From Lentzea sp. NBRC 102530 (GTDB lineage Bacteria > Actinomycetota > Actinomycetes > Mycobacteriales > Pseudonocardiaceae): DNA of 64,000 bases. How positions within the stretch are numbered: position 1 is the first letter of the stretch; every line of letters starts with the position of its first letter. The DNA lies in the NCBI RefSeq assembly GCF_030269365.1, contig NZ_BSTF01000014.1, positions 124,001-188,000 of the forward strand. Reading direction: 5' to 3'. A program made the position numbers and the translations under genes. Shown here in pieces: positions 34,112 to 43,360 of the stretch. Under the pieces are notes generated by a model. That model was not told the DNA's origin. It saw only the letters and a list, made by a program, of their open reading frames with translations, and did no database searches.

Positions 34112-35179
34112 CTAGGCATCCGTCGAGAAGCGCACGCCTGCCTCGGGCAACACCACGCCCGGCCAGACCCGCGCCCCGCCGATCAACTCGCACCGCGCGC
34201 CGATCACCGCGGAGTCGCCGACCACGGAGTCCCGCAGCACCGCACCGGCCTGCACGAGCGCACCTGCACCCACGATCGAACGCTCGACCACGGCGTTCTC
34301 GCCCACAACGGCACCGTCGAACAGAATCGCGCCATCGAGTACAGCGCCTTCCGCGACCGTGCAGTTCGCACCGACCGTGGCCCCGCCCTTGAGCGTTGCT
34401 CCTTCGTGGACGGACGAACCTTCCAGCACCAGGTAGTCACCGGGCTGTGCAACTGCCGCCGACGGCGCGACACCGCGTACGAGGTCCGCGGACCCCTGCA
34501 CGAACGCCTCCGGCTTGCCGAGGTCCAGCCAGTACGTGGCGTCCACGTGCCCCTGCAACCTCTTGCCCGCGGCGAGCAGCCCGGGGAACGTCTCGCGTTC
34601 CACCGACACCGGCCGCCCGGCGGGAATCGCGTCGATCACCTCACGCCGGAACACGTAGCAGCCGGCGTTGATCTGGTCCGTCGGCGGGTTCTCCGTCTTC
34701 TCCAGGAAGGCCTGGACGCGCCCTTCGTCGTCCGTCGGCACGCACCCGAAGGCCCGCGGGTCCGCCACCTTCACCAGGTGCAGCGTCACGTCCGCCTCGT
34801 GTTTGCGGTGCGTGTCCACGATTCCCGTCAGGTCGACCCCCGACAGGATGTCGCCGTTGAAGACCATCACGTCGGGCTCACGCAGCTTGTCCGCCACGTT
34901 GCGTATCGCGCCCGCCGTGTCCAGCGGTACCTCTTCCACCACGTACTCGAGCTCGAGCCCGAGCCGGGATCCGTCCCCGAAGTACTCCTCGAACACCTCG
35001 GCCTTGTAACTGGTACCCAGCACCACGTGGGTGATGCCGGCCTCTTTGATCCGCGAGAGCAAGTGCGTCAAAAATGGCACCCCCGCGGTCGGGAGCATGG
35101 GCTTGGGAGCAGACAGGGTCAGCGGGCGAAGGCGGGTGCCCTTGCCCCCGACCAGCACCACAGCTTCGACGCCGTGCAC
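34112..35179 (-). CDS. Sugar-1-phosphate nucleotidyltransferase (Rv3264c/ManC-like)
   Basis: A 355-residue enzyme that makes an NDP-sugar, probably GDP-mannose or dTDP-glucose. The pyrophosphorylase motif VLVGGKGTRLRPLT is at residues 7-20. The sugar-phosphate loop APKPMLP and the FNGDIL metal motif near residue 106 are visible. The C-terminal part is a left-handed beta-helix made of hexapeptide repeats (such as GATVGANCTVAEGAVLDGA). The GTG at 35177-35179 follows GAGGAGG, so the upstream frame to 35245 is rejected. It is named manB or rmlA2 in mycobacteria (Rv3264c), so the sugar is uncertain. Confidence 0.88.
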   Translation of the reverse strand: MHGVEAVVLVGGKGTRLRPLTLSAPKPMLPTAGVPFLTHLLSRIKEAGITHVVLGTSYKAEVFEEYFGDGSRLGLELEYVVEEVPLDTAGAIRNVADKLREPDVMVFNGDILSGVDLTGIVDTHRKHEADVTLHLVKVADPRAFGCVPTDDEGRVQAFLEKTENPPTDQINAGCYVFRREVIDAIPAGRPVSVERETFPGLLAAGKRLQGHVDATYWLDLGKPEAFVQGSADLVRGVAPSAAVAQPGDYLVLEGSSVHEGATLKGGATVGANCTVAEGAVLDGAILFDGAVVGENAVVERSIVGAGALVQAGAVLRDSVVGDSAVIGARCELIGGARVWPGVVLPEAGVRFSTDA

Positions 35180-35280
35180 CTTTTTCCTCCTCCGCGTTAC
35201 AGCGAGCCGTTCGACGGAATACTCTGACACGAAGCAGATCGTCATATGGGATCTGGTCCCGGCAAGGAGCTAAATCCGAC

Positions 35281-35688
35281 ATGGACCCCCGCGACCGGGC
35301 CGACGCCTTGCTCGCCCGCGCCCGCGCACGTGGGCGGAACATCGTGACGCCGGACAACATGACGTCCCCGATGGACGCTTCGGACACGCAACAGATCCCA
35401 AGGACGCTGGTCAACGCGGTGGACCCGCGCCGGGACCCGGACTCGACCATGATCCTGGCCCCGGCCCAGATGGGCATGCAGCAGCGCCCGGGCTCGCCGC
35501 CGATGCCGACCCAGCCGATGCCCCAGCAGGCCGCGCCGCCGAGGCAACCGGGCCCGCAGGGACCGGGGGGAGCGCCGTCAGATGACGCGGAGATCACTCA
35601 GGTCGTGCAGCCGGGGCTGATCCCGACGGTGTCGCACCACCAGCAGAAGCGGAACACGCTGTCGCAGCGGCTCAGCGGCGACATGTGA
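35281..35688 (+). CDS. Small Pro/Gln-rich hypothetical protein
   Basis: A 135-residue protein starting with the basic helix MDPRDRADALLARARARGRN. A long low-complexity section rich in Pro, Gln and Met (about residues 60-100) follows, then an acidic short helix DDAEITQVVQPGL. The end is basic (HQQKRNTLSQRLSGDM). It has no signal peptide or membrane segment. The ATG at 35281 is divergent from the nucleotidyltransferase gene, 101 bases away, and a terminator follows. I do not recognise it. The low-complexity region suggests a scaffold or adaptor. Confidence 0.6.
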   Translation: MDPRDRADALLARARARGRNIVTPDNMTSPMDASDTQQIPRTLVNAVDPRRDPDSTMILAPAQMGMQQRPGSPPMPTQPMPQQAAPPRQPGPQGPGGAPSDDAEITQVVQPGLIPTVSHHQQKRNTLSQRLSGDM

Positions 35689-35713
35689 GAAGGCCCGCGG
35701 TCAGCGGGCCTTC
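35689..35713. terminator. Bidirectional terminator
   Basis: A perfect 10-base stem GAAGGCCCGC with loop GGTCA immediately follows the TGA of the gene at 35281 and precedes the stop of the WbbL-type gene on the other strand. Confidence 0.75.
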
Positions 35714-35716
35714 GAG

Positions 35717-36574
35717 TCAGCTGCGGGTGAGAATCTTCACCCGCAGCGCCAGCCCGGCCTTCAGCACGAGCCGGAACGGCGCCCACAGCGCCCCGGTGTG
35801 CCGGTCGGCCAGGTACCGGTAGGCGCTCTTGTGGTGCTCCCGCAGCATCCGATCCGAAGACCGGGCGGTCGAATGCCCGCCGATGTGCGTTACCTCGGCG
35901 TCGGGCACGTAGACGTTCAGCCACCCGGCGGCACCGACGCGCTCACCGAGGTCGACGTCCTCGAAGTACATGAAGTAGCGCTCGTCGAAGCCCCGCACGG
36001 AGTCGAAGGCCTCGCGCCGCATCAGGAAGCACGAGCCCGACAGCCATCCGGCGGTCCGCTCGACGGGTTCCTCCTCCTGCCGGTACGCACGGGTCCAGGG
36101 GTTCGACTTCCACACCGAACCGAACAGCGCGTGGCCGACACCGCGCCCGATCGACGGCAGCAGCCGCGCGGACGGGTAGACCTCGCCGGAGGGTTCGCGG
36201 ATCAGCGGCCCGAACATCCCGCCCCGTGGCCACCGCGACGCGGCCTCGATCAGCGCGTCCACCGAACCGGGTGCGAACTCGATGTCGGGGTTGGCGATCA
36301 GCACCCACCCGACGTCCTCGCCCAGCGCGGCGACGCCCCGGTTGGCCCCTCCGCCGTAGCCGAGGTTCCCCCCGGTGGGCAGGAACGTCACGGAAGGCCG
36401 AGACGCCGCAACGGCCTCGGGCACCCCGTCGGTGGACCCGTTGTCGGCGAGGACCACCTGCACCGGGCGGGTGGTGGCCTTCTCGAGGGTGTCCACGAAG
36501 GGGGCCAGCGTCTCGCCCGGCGAGTACGTGACCGTCACGACACCAAGTCCATCGCCGTAGTTCACGCGCGCCAC
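35717..36574 (-). CDS. wbbL: GT2 glycosyltransferase, WbbL-type rhamnosyltransferase
   Basis: A 285-residue GT-A enzyme, homologous in position to Rv3265c. That enzyme adds rhamnose from dTDP-rhamnose to the decaprenyl-GlcNAc linker of arabinogalactan. The nucleotide-sugar site is seen in VLADNGSTDG and LGYGGGANRGV. The metal motif is NPDIEF near residue 94, and FMYFEDVDLGERV near residue 200 carries the second acidic group. It is mostly soluble with membrane association, as expected. The GTG at 36572-36574 is one base after the stop of the next GT gene. rmlD and rmlB, which make the donor, lie further right. Confidence 0.85.
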   Translation of the reverse strand: MARVNYGDGLGVVTVTYSPGETLAPFVDTLEKATTRPVQVVLADNGSTDGVPEAVAASRPSVTFLPTGGNLGYGGGANRGVAALGEDVGWVLIANPDIEFAPGSVDALIEAASRWPRGGMFGPLIREPSGEVYPSARLLPSIGRGVGHALFGSVWKSNPWTRAYRQEEEPVERTAGWLSGSCFLMRREAFDSVRGFDERYFMYFEDVDLGERVGAAGWLNVYVPDAEVTHIGGHSTARSSDRMLREHHKSAYRYLADRHTGALWAPFRLVLKAGLALRVKILTRS

Positions 36575-36575
36575 C

Positions 36576-37727
36576 CTAGCGCCGGCCGCGACGCACCATC
36601 ACGGCACGCTCGTACGCCTCGCGGTGCCGGTCGGCGCTGACGGCCCACGAGAAGTCCTTGGCCCGGCGCTGACCGGAGGCGGCCAGCGAGGCACGGCGGG
36701 CAGGGTCGTCGAGCAGGTCGGCGATGGCCGCCGCGATGTCGCCTGCGCCCACACCGCAGTAGGCCACGGCCTCGCCACCCACCTCGGGCAACGACAGCCG
36801 CCGCGTGGTCAGCACGCAGGCCCCGCACGCCATCGCTTCCAGCACCGGCAGGCCGAAGCCTTCGCCCAGGGACGGGTAGGCCACCAGCTCGGCGCCGCCC
36901 AGGAACCCGGCCAGCTGCTCGAACGGCAGGTACCCGGCGCGGATCACGCGGATCCGGTGCGGCACGGAGTCCAGTGCGCGCTCGACCTGGCTGTCCCACC
37001 CGGGCTGGCCGGCCAGCACCAGGGCGGGAGGCTCGGCGCGCCCCACCATCGCCTGGGCGAAGCCGCGGATCAGGGCCGGCACGTTCTTGCGCGGCTCCAA
37101 CGCCCCGAGGAACGCGACGTAAGGCGTGTCGCCCAAGGACAAGGAGCGGCGGACGGCCAGGACCTCGTCGGGCGACGGCGGGTGGAAGCGTTCGGTGTCC
37201 ACGCCGTGCTGGGCGATGTGCAACGCGTGGCGGTCGGCGCCGGCGACGCGGGCCAGTTCGTCGGCGGTCGCCTGCGAGGGGACGACGCAGAGGTCGGCCC
37301 GGCGCAGCGAGGCCCGGGTCCAGGCGCGGAAGAAGCGGGCCTTCACCGACGAGTGCAGCACCGGGTCGGTGAAGAACGTGGCGTCGTGCAGGGTGACGAC
37401 GGAGGCGGCCTTCGCGGCCAGCGGCAGGGTGTAGTGCGGGGAGTGCACCACGTCCACGCCCAGGCTCCGCACGAGGCGCGGCAGCGTGGTCTGTTCCCAG
37501 GCCAGACGGGCCGTCCTGGTGGCCACGGCGTCGGCCGCGCGGATGACGCGGGCGTTCGGGGCGATCTTCGTGAACAGGTCTTCGTCGCGTGGCTGGCACA
37601 CGACCGAGAGCCTGGCCCCGTCCGCGTCCAGCGCCGCGACGAGCGAGTCCACGTAGCGGCCTACGCCACCACGGTCTGCGGGGATCGCGGTGGCGTCGAT
37701 CAGCACGCTGGGTTCGACGGAGGGCAC
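36576..37727 (-). CDS. GT4 glycosyltransferase
   Basis: A 383-residue GT-B enzyme. N-terminal half: DATAIPADRGGVGRYVDSL, then VHSPHYTLPLAAKAASVVTLHD. The acceptor/donor motif YPSLGEGFGLPVLEAMACG near residue 280 is the EX7E signature of GT4 (E-G-F-G-LPVLE). The donor and acceptor are unknown. The gene is separated by only one base from the WbbL-type gene, implying one transcript. It belongs to the surface-glycan region. Confidence 0.88.
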   Translation of the reverse strand: MPSVEPSVLIDATAIPADRGGVGRYVDSLVAALDADGARLSVVCQPRDEDLFTKIAPNARVIRAADAVATRTARLAWEQTTLPRLVRSLGVDVVHSPHYTLPLAAKAASVVTLHDATFFTDPVLHSSVKARFFRAWTRASLRRADLCVVPSQATADELARVAGADRHALHIAQHGVDTERFHPPSPDEVLAVRRSLSLGDTPYVAFLGALEPRKNVPALIRGFAQAMVGRAEPPALVLAGQPGWDSQVERALDSVPHRIRVIRAGYLPFEQLAGFLGGAELVAYPSLGEGFGLPVLEAMACGACVLTTRRLSLPEVGGEAVAYCGVGAGDIAAAIADLLDDPARRASLAASGQRRAKDFSWAVSADRHREAYERAVMVRRGRR

Positions 37728-37786
37728 GGTCAGCTAGCGTAATGTCATTTGCGAATGCGTCTGACAGGAATGCACTAATCCGGTCG

Positions 37787-38758
37787 TCAAGCGTGTGCTC
37801 TCCAAACACTCTGTGCGGTCTTTTCCCAGGTGAACTCACTCGCGCGGGTGATCCCGGCCTCGACCGTGTGGCGTGGATCAGCCAACACCGCACGGAGTCC
37901 TTCCGTCAACGACGCGAGATCTCCCCTGCGCACGACCGTGCCCGCGCCCCCGGCGACCTCGACCAGCGCCGGGTCGTCGGAGTGCACGACCGGGACGCCC
38001 GCCGCCATCGCCTCGAGCACCGGCAGGCCGAAGCCCTCGGCGAGGCTCGGTGCGGCCAGGCAGGTGGCCCCGGCCAGCACCGATGCCAGCCTGGCGTCGG
38101 ACACCCTGCCCAGCAACGTCACGTGCGGCGCGCGCAGGTCGACACCGCCCCACCCCTGCGGGCCGACCACCACCAACGGCACGCGCAGCCGTTCGCAGGC
38201 CCGCACGAGGAGCTCGAAACCCTTGCGGGGCTCCACGGTTCCGACAGCCAGCACGTAACGATCAGGAAAATCATCCGCAGGCGGCCCGACCAACCGCGTC
38301 ACCCCGTTGGGCACCACGAAAACCGGGACGGAAACGGTCACGCACTCCGCCAGCTGAGACGCGACCGCCTGCGTCGGCACGACCAGCGCCCGCGCCTCCG
38401 CGGCGGCCCGCGCGATCACCTTGCGGTGCCAGGCGACCCCGCGCGGCGTCAGCGTCTCCGGGTGCGTCCACGGCACCACGTCGTGCACGGTGACGACGGC
38501 ACCCGGCAGCGGCGCGAGCGGGGTCGGGGCGTGCACGTGCGGGCCGAGCTTCGGCGGTAGGCCGCGTTCCCACAACGCCACCAGCACCCGGCGCGGCACC
38601 TTGAGCACGCGGTCGGCGTTCGCGGTGGCGGCGGTCGTCACGGACCAGCCGTCCGGGGTGTTCTCCCGCAACGCGGCGAGCAGCTCGGCGGTGTAGCGGC
38701 CGGTGCCGCCGGGGACCGGGGCGTTGAGTTGCTCGGTCAGCACTACTAGCTCGGGCAC
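37787..38758 (-). CDS. GT4 glycosyltransferase
   Basis: A 323-residue, short GT-B enzyme. The N-terminus VLTEQLNAPVPGGTGRYTAELL is the usual first Rossmann strand. APSLAEGFGLPVLEAMAAGVP near residue 235 is the EX7E donor site. GTVEPRKGFELLVRACERL lies just before it. It is shorter than its neighbour, lacking part of the first domain. Donor and acceptor are unknown. It is divergent from the GT2 gene at 38779, 20 bases away, so the two promoters must overlap the ends of these genes. Confidence 0.86.
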   Translation of the reverse strand: MPELVVLTEQLNAPVPGGTGRYTAELLAALRENTPDGWSVTTAATANADRVLKVPRRVLVALWERGLPPKLGPHVHAPTPLAPLPGAVVTVHDVVPWTHPETLTPRGVAWHRKVIARAAAEARALVVPTQAVASQLAECVTVSVPVFVVPNGVTRLVGPPADDFPDRYVLAVGTVEPRKGFELLVRACERLRVPLVVVGPQGWGGVDLRAPHVTLLGRVSDARLASVLAGATCLAAPSLAEGFGLPVLEAMAAGVPVVHSDDPALVEVAGGAGTVVRRGDLASLTEGLRAVLADPRHTVEAGITRASEFTWEKTAQSVWRAHA

Positions 38759-38778
38759 GTCGCGTACCGTCTCACGCC

Positions 38779-39681
38779 GTGTCGGCAGTCAGCACCGTGG
38801 TGGTCGTGACGTGGCGCGGCCGTGACCACATCACGGCGTGCCTGGACGCCCTGAAAGCCCAGAAGAGTCCACACAGGACGATCATCGTGGACAACGCGTC
38901 CGACGACGGCACCGCCGAGCTGATCAGCGGGCACGAGGTCGTCCGGCTCCCCCGCAACGCCGGCTACGCGGGCGGGCTCGCCGCCGTCCTCGGCCAGGTC
39001 GAGACCCCGTACGTCGCGTGGCTCAACGACGACGCGGCACCGGACCCGTCGTGGCTCGCCGAGCTGGAGAGCGCTCTCGAAGCAGAACCGCAGGCGGCCG
39101 CCGCCACGTCGTCGATCCTGCTGACCGACGGCTCGACGCAGTCGGTCGGCGTCGCGCTGACCGCCGACGGGTACGGCAGGGACGTCGTGCTGGCGGGCCG
39201 CGAGGTGTTCGGGTTCTGCGGCGGCGCGGCCCTGCTCAGGACCGACGTGCTCAAAGCCGTCGGCGGCGTCCCGGCGAACTTCTTCTGCTACTACGAGGAC
39301 ACCGACACGGCCTGGCGGCTGCGGCTGGCCGGGCACCGGGTGATCTCGGTCGGGCCGGCGCGGGTGCGGCACCGGCACGGCGCCAGCACGCGGCCGGGTT
39401 CGGTGCTCTTCCACCGCTGGAACGAACGCAACCGCCTGCTGATGCTGCTGCGCTGCGCCCCGGCGAAGGTCGCGCTCACCCAGCTCGCGCGGTTCGCCGC
39501 GATCACGGTGGTGCTGCCGCTGCGCAAGGACGTGCCGGACGCCGCGAACTTCCGCCTCGGACTGCGGGCGCGGGTGCTGGGCGAGGTGCTGCTCAGGCTG
39601 CCGGTGACGGTGGTGCAGCGGCTGCGGATCACCACGAGGGTGCCGAGGCAGCGGGTGTGGCGGGACTGGGCGGGACGCTGA
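38779..39681 (+). CDS. GT2 glycosyltransferase
   Basis: A 300-residue GT-A enzyme. VVVVTWRGRDHITACLDAL begins the fold, IIVDNASDDGT follows, then NDDAAPDP carries the metal-binding Asp pair. YYEDTDTAWRLRLAGH near residue 174 is a rhamnosyltransferase-like second acidic motif. The C-terminal end has a hydrophobic helix and basic residues, suggesting membrane association. The GTG at 38779 gives the correct N-terminus. Its TGA overlaps the ATG of the next membrane gene. Confidence 0.86.
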   Translation: MSAVSTVVVVTWRGRDHITACLDALKAQKSPHRTIIVDNASDDGTAELISGHEVVRLPRNAGYAGGLAAVLGQVETPYVAWLNDDAAPDPSWLAELESALEAEPQAAAATSSILLTDGSTQSVGVALTADGYGRDVVLAGREVFGFCGGAALLRTDVLKAVGGVPANFFCYYEDTDTAWRLRLAGHRVISVGPARVRHRHGASTRPGSVLFHRWNERNRLLMLLRCAPAKVALTQLARFAAITVVLPLRKDVPDAANFRLGLRARVLGEVLLRLPVTVVQRLRITTRVPRQRVWRDWAGR

Positions 39682-40316
39682 TGCCGGGCAGACGCAAGCG
39701 CCGCGAGGTCAGGAGACCCCGCCAGGCCGCGGCAGCCCGGCATCGCGGGTCCACCACCCCGCCGGACCACCGCGCGATCCCCACCGCGCCCGAGTCCGAG
39801 CGCCCCGCCTGGCTCCTGATCACCGGCGGCCTGACCGCCCTCGCGGCCGGTGTCGCCCTGTCCATCACCCTCGGCCAGGGGTTCGTGTTCGTCTGCCTGC
39901 TCGGCGGCCTCGCCTACGCCCTCGGCGTCAGCGGCCTGTCCCAGCGCAAGTGGATCGCCCTGCCCGCGTTCGTGCTCGGCCTGCTGGCACCGTTCGTGCT
40001 GACCTTCGGCGTGCACAGCGTGCTGATGCAACGCATCGGGCACGCGGAGATGTGCGCGGTCAGCTCGAAGGAGGAGCACCCGTCCGCCAAGTACCCCCGG
40101 GTCGACTACGTGCTGGCCTGCCCCGGCGGCGAGGTCGAGCTGGACCTCGACTGGAACGACCGCCTCAAGGGCGCGGAGGCCCCGGTGGCGATCGGCGAAC
40201 CGCTGCGGCCGCTGTGGGGTTCGTACACCCGGTGGAACCTCCTCCTGGTCTCGAGCGTCCCCGGAGCGATGATCCTCCTCGTTCCGGTCGCCCGGCTGCT
40301 CAGGAAGCAGCCGTGA
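39681..40316 (+). CDS. Small membrane protein with a cysteine pair, paralogue A
   Basis: A 211-residue protein. An N-terminal basic region of about 45 residues (PGRRKRREVRRPRQ) is followed by three hydrophobic segments (about 46-64, 69-87, 94-113). An outside domain of about 65 residues comes next, and a final hydrophobic segment near residue 190. The outside domain has two cysteines (EMCAVSS and LACPGGEVEL), likely a disulfide. It is translationally coupled to both neighbours. Its architecture repeats in the following gene. No known family was recognised. Confidence 0.65.
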   Translation: MPGRRKRREVRRPRQAAAARHRGSTTPPDHRAIPTAPESERPAWLLITGGLTALAAGVALSITLGQGFVFVCLLGGLAYALGVSGLSQRKWIALPAFVLGLLAPFVLTFGVHSVLMQRIGHAEMCAVSSKEEHPSAKYPRVDYVLACPGGEVELDLDWNDRLKGAEAPVAIGEPLRPLWGSYTRWNLLLVSSVPGAMILLVPVARLLRKQP

Positions 40317-40864
40317 GGCGGCCTGTGCCACTCATCGTGATCGGGCTCGCCGCCGTGGCCGTCGCGGTGGTGCTGGGCGCGGTCGTGCCGGAGCGGTACG
40401 ACCTGCTGGTGCTCGTGCCGTGCCTGCTGATGTCGCTCGCGTTCGCGTGGGGCCTCGGCAAGCTCGGGACGGCGTGGCTCGTGCTGCCCGCGTTCATGGT
40501 CGTGATCCCCGGCACGGCGGTGCTGCTCGGCGACGGTCACCGGGCGTTGATGGACGCCCTCGGCACGCCCCGGACGTGCGTGATCACCAGCGTCGAGGAC
40601 GTGCCGGGGCTCGACAACCCGGAGTACGTCCACCACCTCACCTGCCCGGACGGCGCCGAGCTGCGGATCGCCGTGCGGGGTGAGCGGGACAAGCGGGTGG
40701 AGCCCGGTCCGGCCACCGTCCTGCGGCACCCGGTGATGCGGCCGCTGCTCGCCGACCGCAACGACTGGTCGGCCGAGTGGGTCTTCGGGGTGCCCGCGGC
40801 TGTCGCTTTGCTCCTGATCTGTGCAACCACACTGCGGGCGCGCAGAGTGATGAGGCAGGCTTAG
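40313..40864 (+). CDS. Small membrane protein with a cysteine pair, paralogue B
   Basis: A 183-residue protein with the same plan as the preceding one. Hydrophobic segments lie at about residues 6-24, 32-50 and 55-72, then an outside domain with two cysteines (RTCVITS and LTCPDGAELRIAV), and a last membrane segment near residues 155-172. GTG at 40313 overlaps the previous stop (GTGA). The two proteins are divergent in sequence but share the Cys spacing, so they are likely old duplicates working together, perhaps as a scaffold for the glycosyltransferases. This is inference. Confidence 0.65.
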   Translation: MRRPVPLIVIGLAAVAVAVVLGAVVPERYDLLVLVPCLLMSLAFAWGLGKLGTAWLVLPAFMVVIPGTAVLLGDGHRALMDALGTPRTCVITSVEDVPGLDNPEYVHHLTCPDGAELRIAVRGERDKRVEPGPATVLRHPVMRPLLADRNDWSAEWVFGVPAAVALLLICATTLRARRVMRQA

Positions 40865-40867
40865 CAC

Positions 40868-43360
40868 GTGGATCGAGCCTCACTGCCCGTCGTGTCCGTC
40901 GTCGTCGTCAACTACCGCGGCGCGGAGGACACGATCACCTGCGTGCGAGGGCTGGCGGAGGTCGACCACCCCGCCGAGCTGCTCGAAGTCATCGTCGTCG
41001 ACAACGAGGCGCACGACACGGCACGGCTCAAGGCCGAACTGCCGGGCGTCAAGGTCGTCACGTCGGAGCAGAACCTCGGGTTCGCGGGCGGCTGCAACCT
41101 CGGCGTCGACCACGCGACGGGCGGCGTGCTCGCGTTCCTCAACAACGACGCGCGCGCGGACCGGAACTGGATCAAGGCCGCGATCAGGGTCTTCCACGCC
41201 GAACCGGCGGTGGGCGCGGTCGCGAGCAAGGTCCTCGACTGGGACGGCGAGAAGATCGACTTCGTCGACGGCGGGCTGACCTGGTTCGGCATGGGCTACA
41301 AGCGGCACGCCGGGCAGGACGACGACGGCAGCCACGACGGCCCGAAGGACGTGCTGTTCGGCACGGGCTCCGCGTTGTTCGTCCGCACCGAGCTCTACAA
41401 GCAGCTCGGCGGGTTCGACGAGCGGTTCTTCATGTTCTACGAGGATGTCGACCTCGGCTGGCGGCTCAACCTGCGCGGCTGGCGGGTCCGCTACGAACCG
41501 GCGTCGCTCACGTACCACCGGCACCACGCGTCGATGAGCTCGATCGACCACAGCCGCGAGCTGTACCTGCTGGAGCGCAACGCGCTCATGTCGCTGTACA
41601 AGAACTTCTCCGACGAGACGCTGGCGAAGGTGCTGCCGGCCGCGCTGGCGCTGTGCGTGCGCCGCGCGACGGCCCGCGGTGAGATCGATCCCACGCAGCT
41701 GGAGATCACCCGCCGTCCGGCCGACCCGGCGGACGACCAGGCGCCCGTCGGGGTGCCGCGCCAGGCGCTCGCCGGGTTCCTCGCGATCGACCAGTTCGTC
41801 GAGGCGATGCCGTCGCTGCAGAAGTCGCGCAAGATCGAGCAGGCCGCGCGCCGGATGTCGGACACCGACCTGGTCCCGTTGATGCGCAAGGCCTTGGAGC
41901 CCGCCTATCCCCTGCCGCGCTACCTCGCCGCGCACGACGTCCTCGTCGACGTGCTCGGCCTCGACGACGTGTTCGGCAAGCCGCGCAAGATCCTCGTGAT
42001 CACCGGTGACGCGATCTCCGACCGGATGGCCGGTCCCGCGATCCGCGCCTGGCACATGGCCGACGTGCTGTCCGGCGAGCACCAGGTCCGCCTGGTCACG
42101 ACGAACCCGCTGTGCGCGCCTCCCGACGCCCCGTTCGGCGTCGAGCGCGCCCGGCCGAAGGAGCTGCCGCCGCACGTCGCGTGGGCGGACGTGGTCGTGC
42201 TGCAGGGCCACGCGCTGGAGATGGTCGCCGAGCTGAAGAAGGCGTCCTCCACCAAGATCGTCGTCTGCGACATGTACGACCCGATGCACCTGGAACTGCT
42301 GGAGCAGGGCAAGGACGACACGGACGACAAGCGGGCCCTGGACCTGGAGACCGTCACCAGGGTCCTGAACACGCAGCTCGAACGCGGCGACTTCTTCCTG
42401 TGCGCGTCGGAACGGCAGCGGCACTTCTGGCTCGGCCACCTGGCCGCCCTGGGCCGCCTGACGCCGACGTTGTACGACAACGACCCCACGACCCAGTCGT
42501 TGCTCGGGATCGTCCCCTTCGGACTCTCGGGCAAGCCGCCGCAGCGCACCGGCCCCGCGATCAAGGACGTCGTGCCGGGCGTGTCGGACGCGGACAAGGT
42601 CGTGATCTGGGCGGGTGGCGTCTACAGCTGGTTCGATCCGCTGTCGCTGATCGAGGCGATGGACCACCTGCGCAGGCGGCAGCCGTCGGCGAAGCTGTAC
42701 TTCCTCGGCATGAAGCACCCGAACCCCGAGGTCCCGGACATGGACATCGCCGGCCAGACGCGGGCGTTGTCCGCGCAGTTGGGGCTGACCGGCGAGACCG
42801 TGTTCTTCAACGACGGGTGGGTGCCCTACAACGAGCGGCAGAACTGGCTGCTCGACGCGAACTGCGGTGTCACCACGCACTACGAACACGTGGAGACCAC
42901 GTTCGCGTTCCGCACGCGGGTGCTCGACTACCTGTGGGCGGGGCTGCCGATCGTCACCACGTCCGGCGACTCGTTCGCGGACCTGGTGCTGCGGGAAGGA
43001 TTGGGCGTCGTCGTGCCACCGGAGGACCCGGAGGCGCTGGCCGACGCACTGGAGAAGGTGCTCTACGACGAGGAGTTCGCGGCCGCGTGCCGCGAGCGCA
43101 TCGCCGTCGTACGCGAGCGGTTCACCTGGGAGACGGCACTCGCGCCACTGGCCGAGTTCTGCCGCAACCCCAGGCCCGCCGCGGACCGTCTGCCCGGCTC
43201 GGCCCCCCTGGTGCGCACACCAGGGCTGAGCAGGTCGGACAAGGTGAAGCGGGACCTGCAACTGGTGCGCGAGTACCTGGACGCGGGTGGCCCGACCGAG
43301 TTGGCCAAGCGGGCGACGGGGCGTCTGCGCAAGATCGCGCGTGGTGGCAAGCATGGCTAG
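40868..43360 (+). CDS. Bimodular GT2-GT4 glycosyltransferase fusion
   Basis: An 830-residue cytoplasmic protein. Residues 1-280 form a GT2 domain with VVVVNYRGAEDTI, NDARADRNW and the FYEDVDLGWRLNLRGW motif. A linker of about 100 residues follows. Residues 375-770 form a GT4-like domain with KILVITGDAISDRMAGPAIR, the helper AGGVYSWFDPLSLIEAMDHL near residue 580, and FRTRVLDYLWAGLPIVTTSGD near residue 685 as donor side. Such fusions add two sugars in sequence or polymerise a repeat. The GTG at 40868 is three bases after the previous stop. The role is in surface polysaccharide; the sugars are unknown. Confidence 0.85.
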   Translation: MDRASLPVVSVVVVNYRGAEDTITCVRGLAEVDHPAELLEVIVVDNEAHDTARLKAELPGVKVVTSEQNLGFAGGCNLGVDHATGGVLAFLNNDARADRNWIKAAIRVFHAEPAVGAVASKVLDWDGEKIDFVDGGLTWFGMGYKRHAGQDDDGSHDGPKDVLFGTGSALFVRTELYKQLGGFDERFFMFYEDVDLGWRLNLRGWRVRYEPASLTYHRHHASMSSIDHSRELYLLERNALMSLYKNFSDETLAKVLPAALALCVRRATARGEIDPTQLEITRRPADPADDQAPVGVPRQALAGFLAIDQFVEAMPSLQKSRKIEQAARRMSDTDLVPLMRKALEPAYPLPRYLAAHDVLVDVLGLDDVFGKPRKILVITGDAISDRMAGPAIRAWHMADVLSGEHQVRLVTTNPLCAPPDAPFGVERARPKELPPHVAWADVVVLQGHALEMVAELKKASSTKIVVCDMYDPMHLELLEQGKDDTDDKRALDLETVTRVLNTQLERGDFFLCASERQRHFWLGHLAALGRLTPTLYDNDPTTQSLLGIVPFGLSGKPPQRTGPAIKDVVPGVSDADKVVIWAGGVYSWFDPLSLIEAMDHLRRRQPSAKLYFLGMKHPNPEVPDMDIAGQTRALSAQLGLTGETVFFNDGWVPYNERQNWLLDANCGVTTHYEHVETTFAFRTRVLDYLWAGLPIVTTSGDSFADLVLREGLGVVVPPEDPEALADALEKVLYDEEFAAACRERIAVVRERFTWETALAPLAEFCRNPRPAADRLPGSAPLVRTPGLSRSDKVKRDLQLVREYLDAGGPTELAKRATGRLRKIARGGKHG

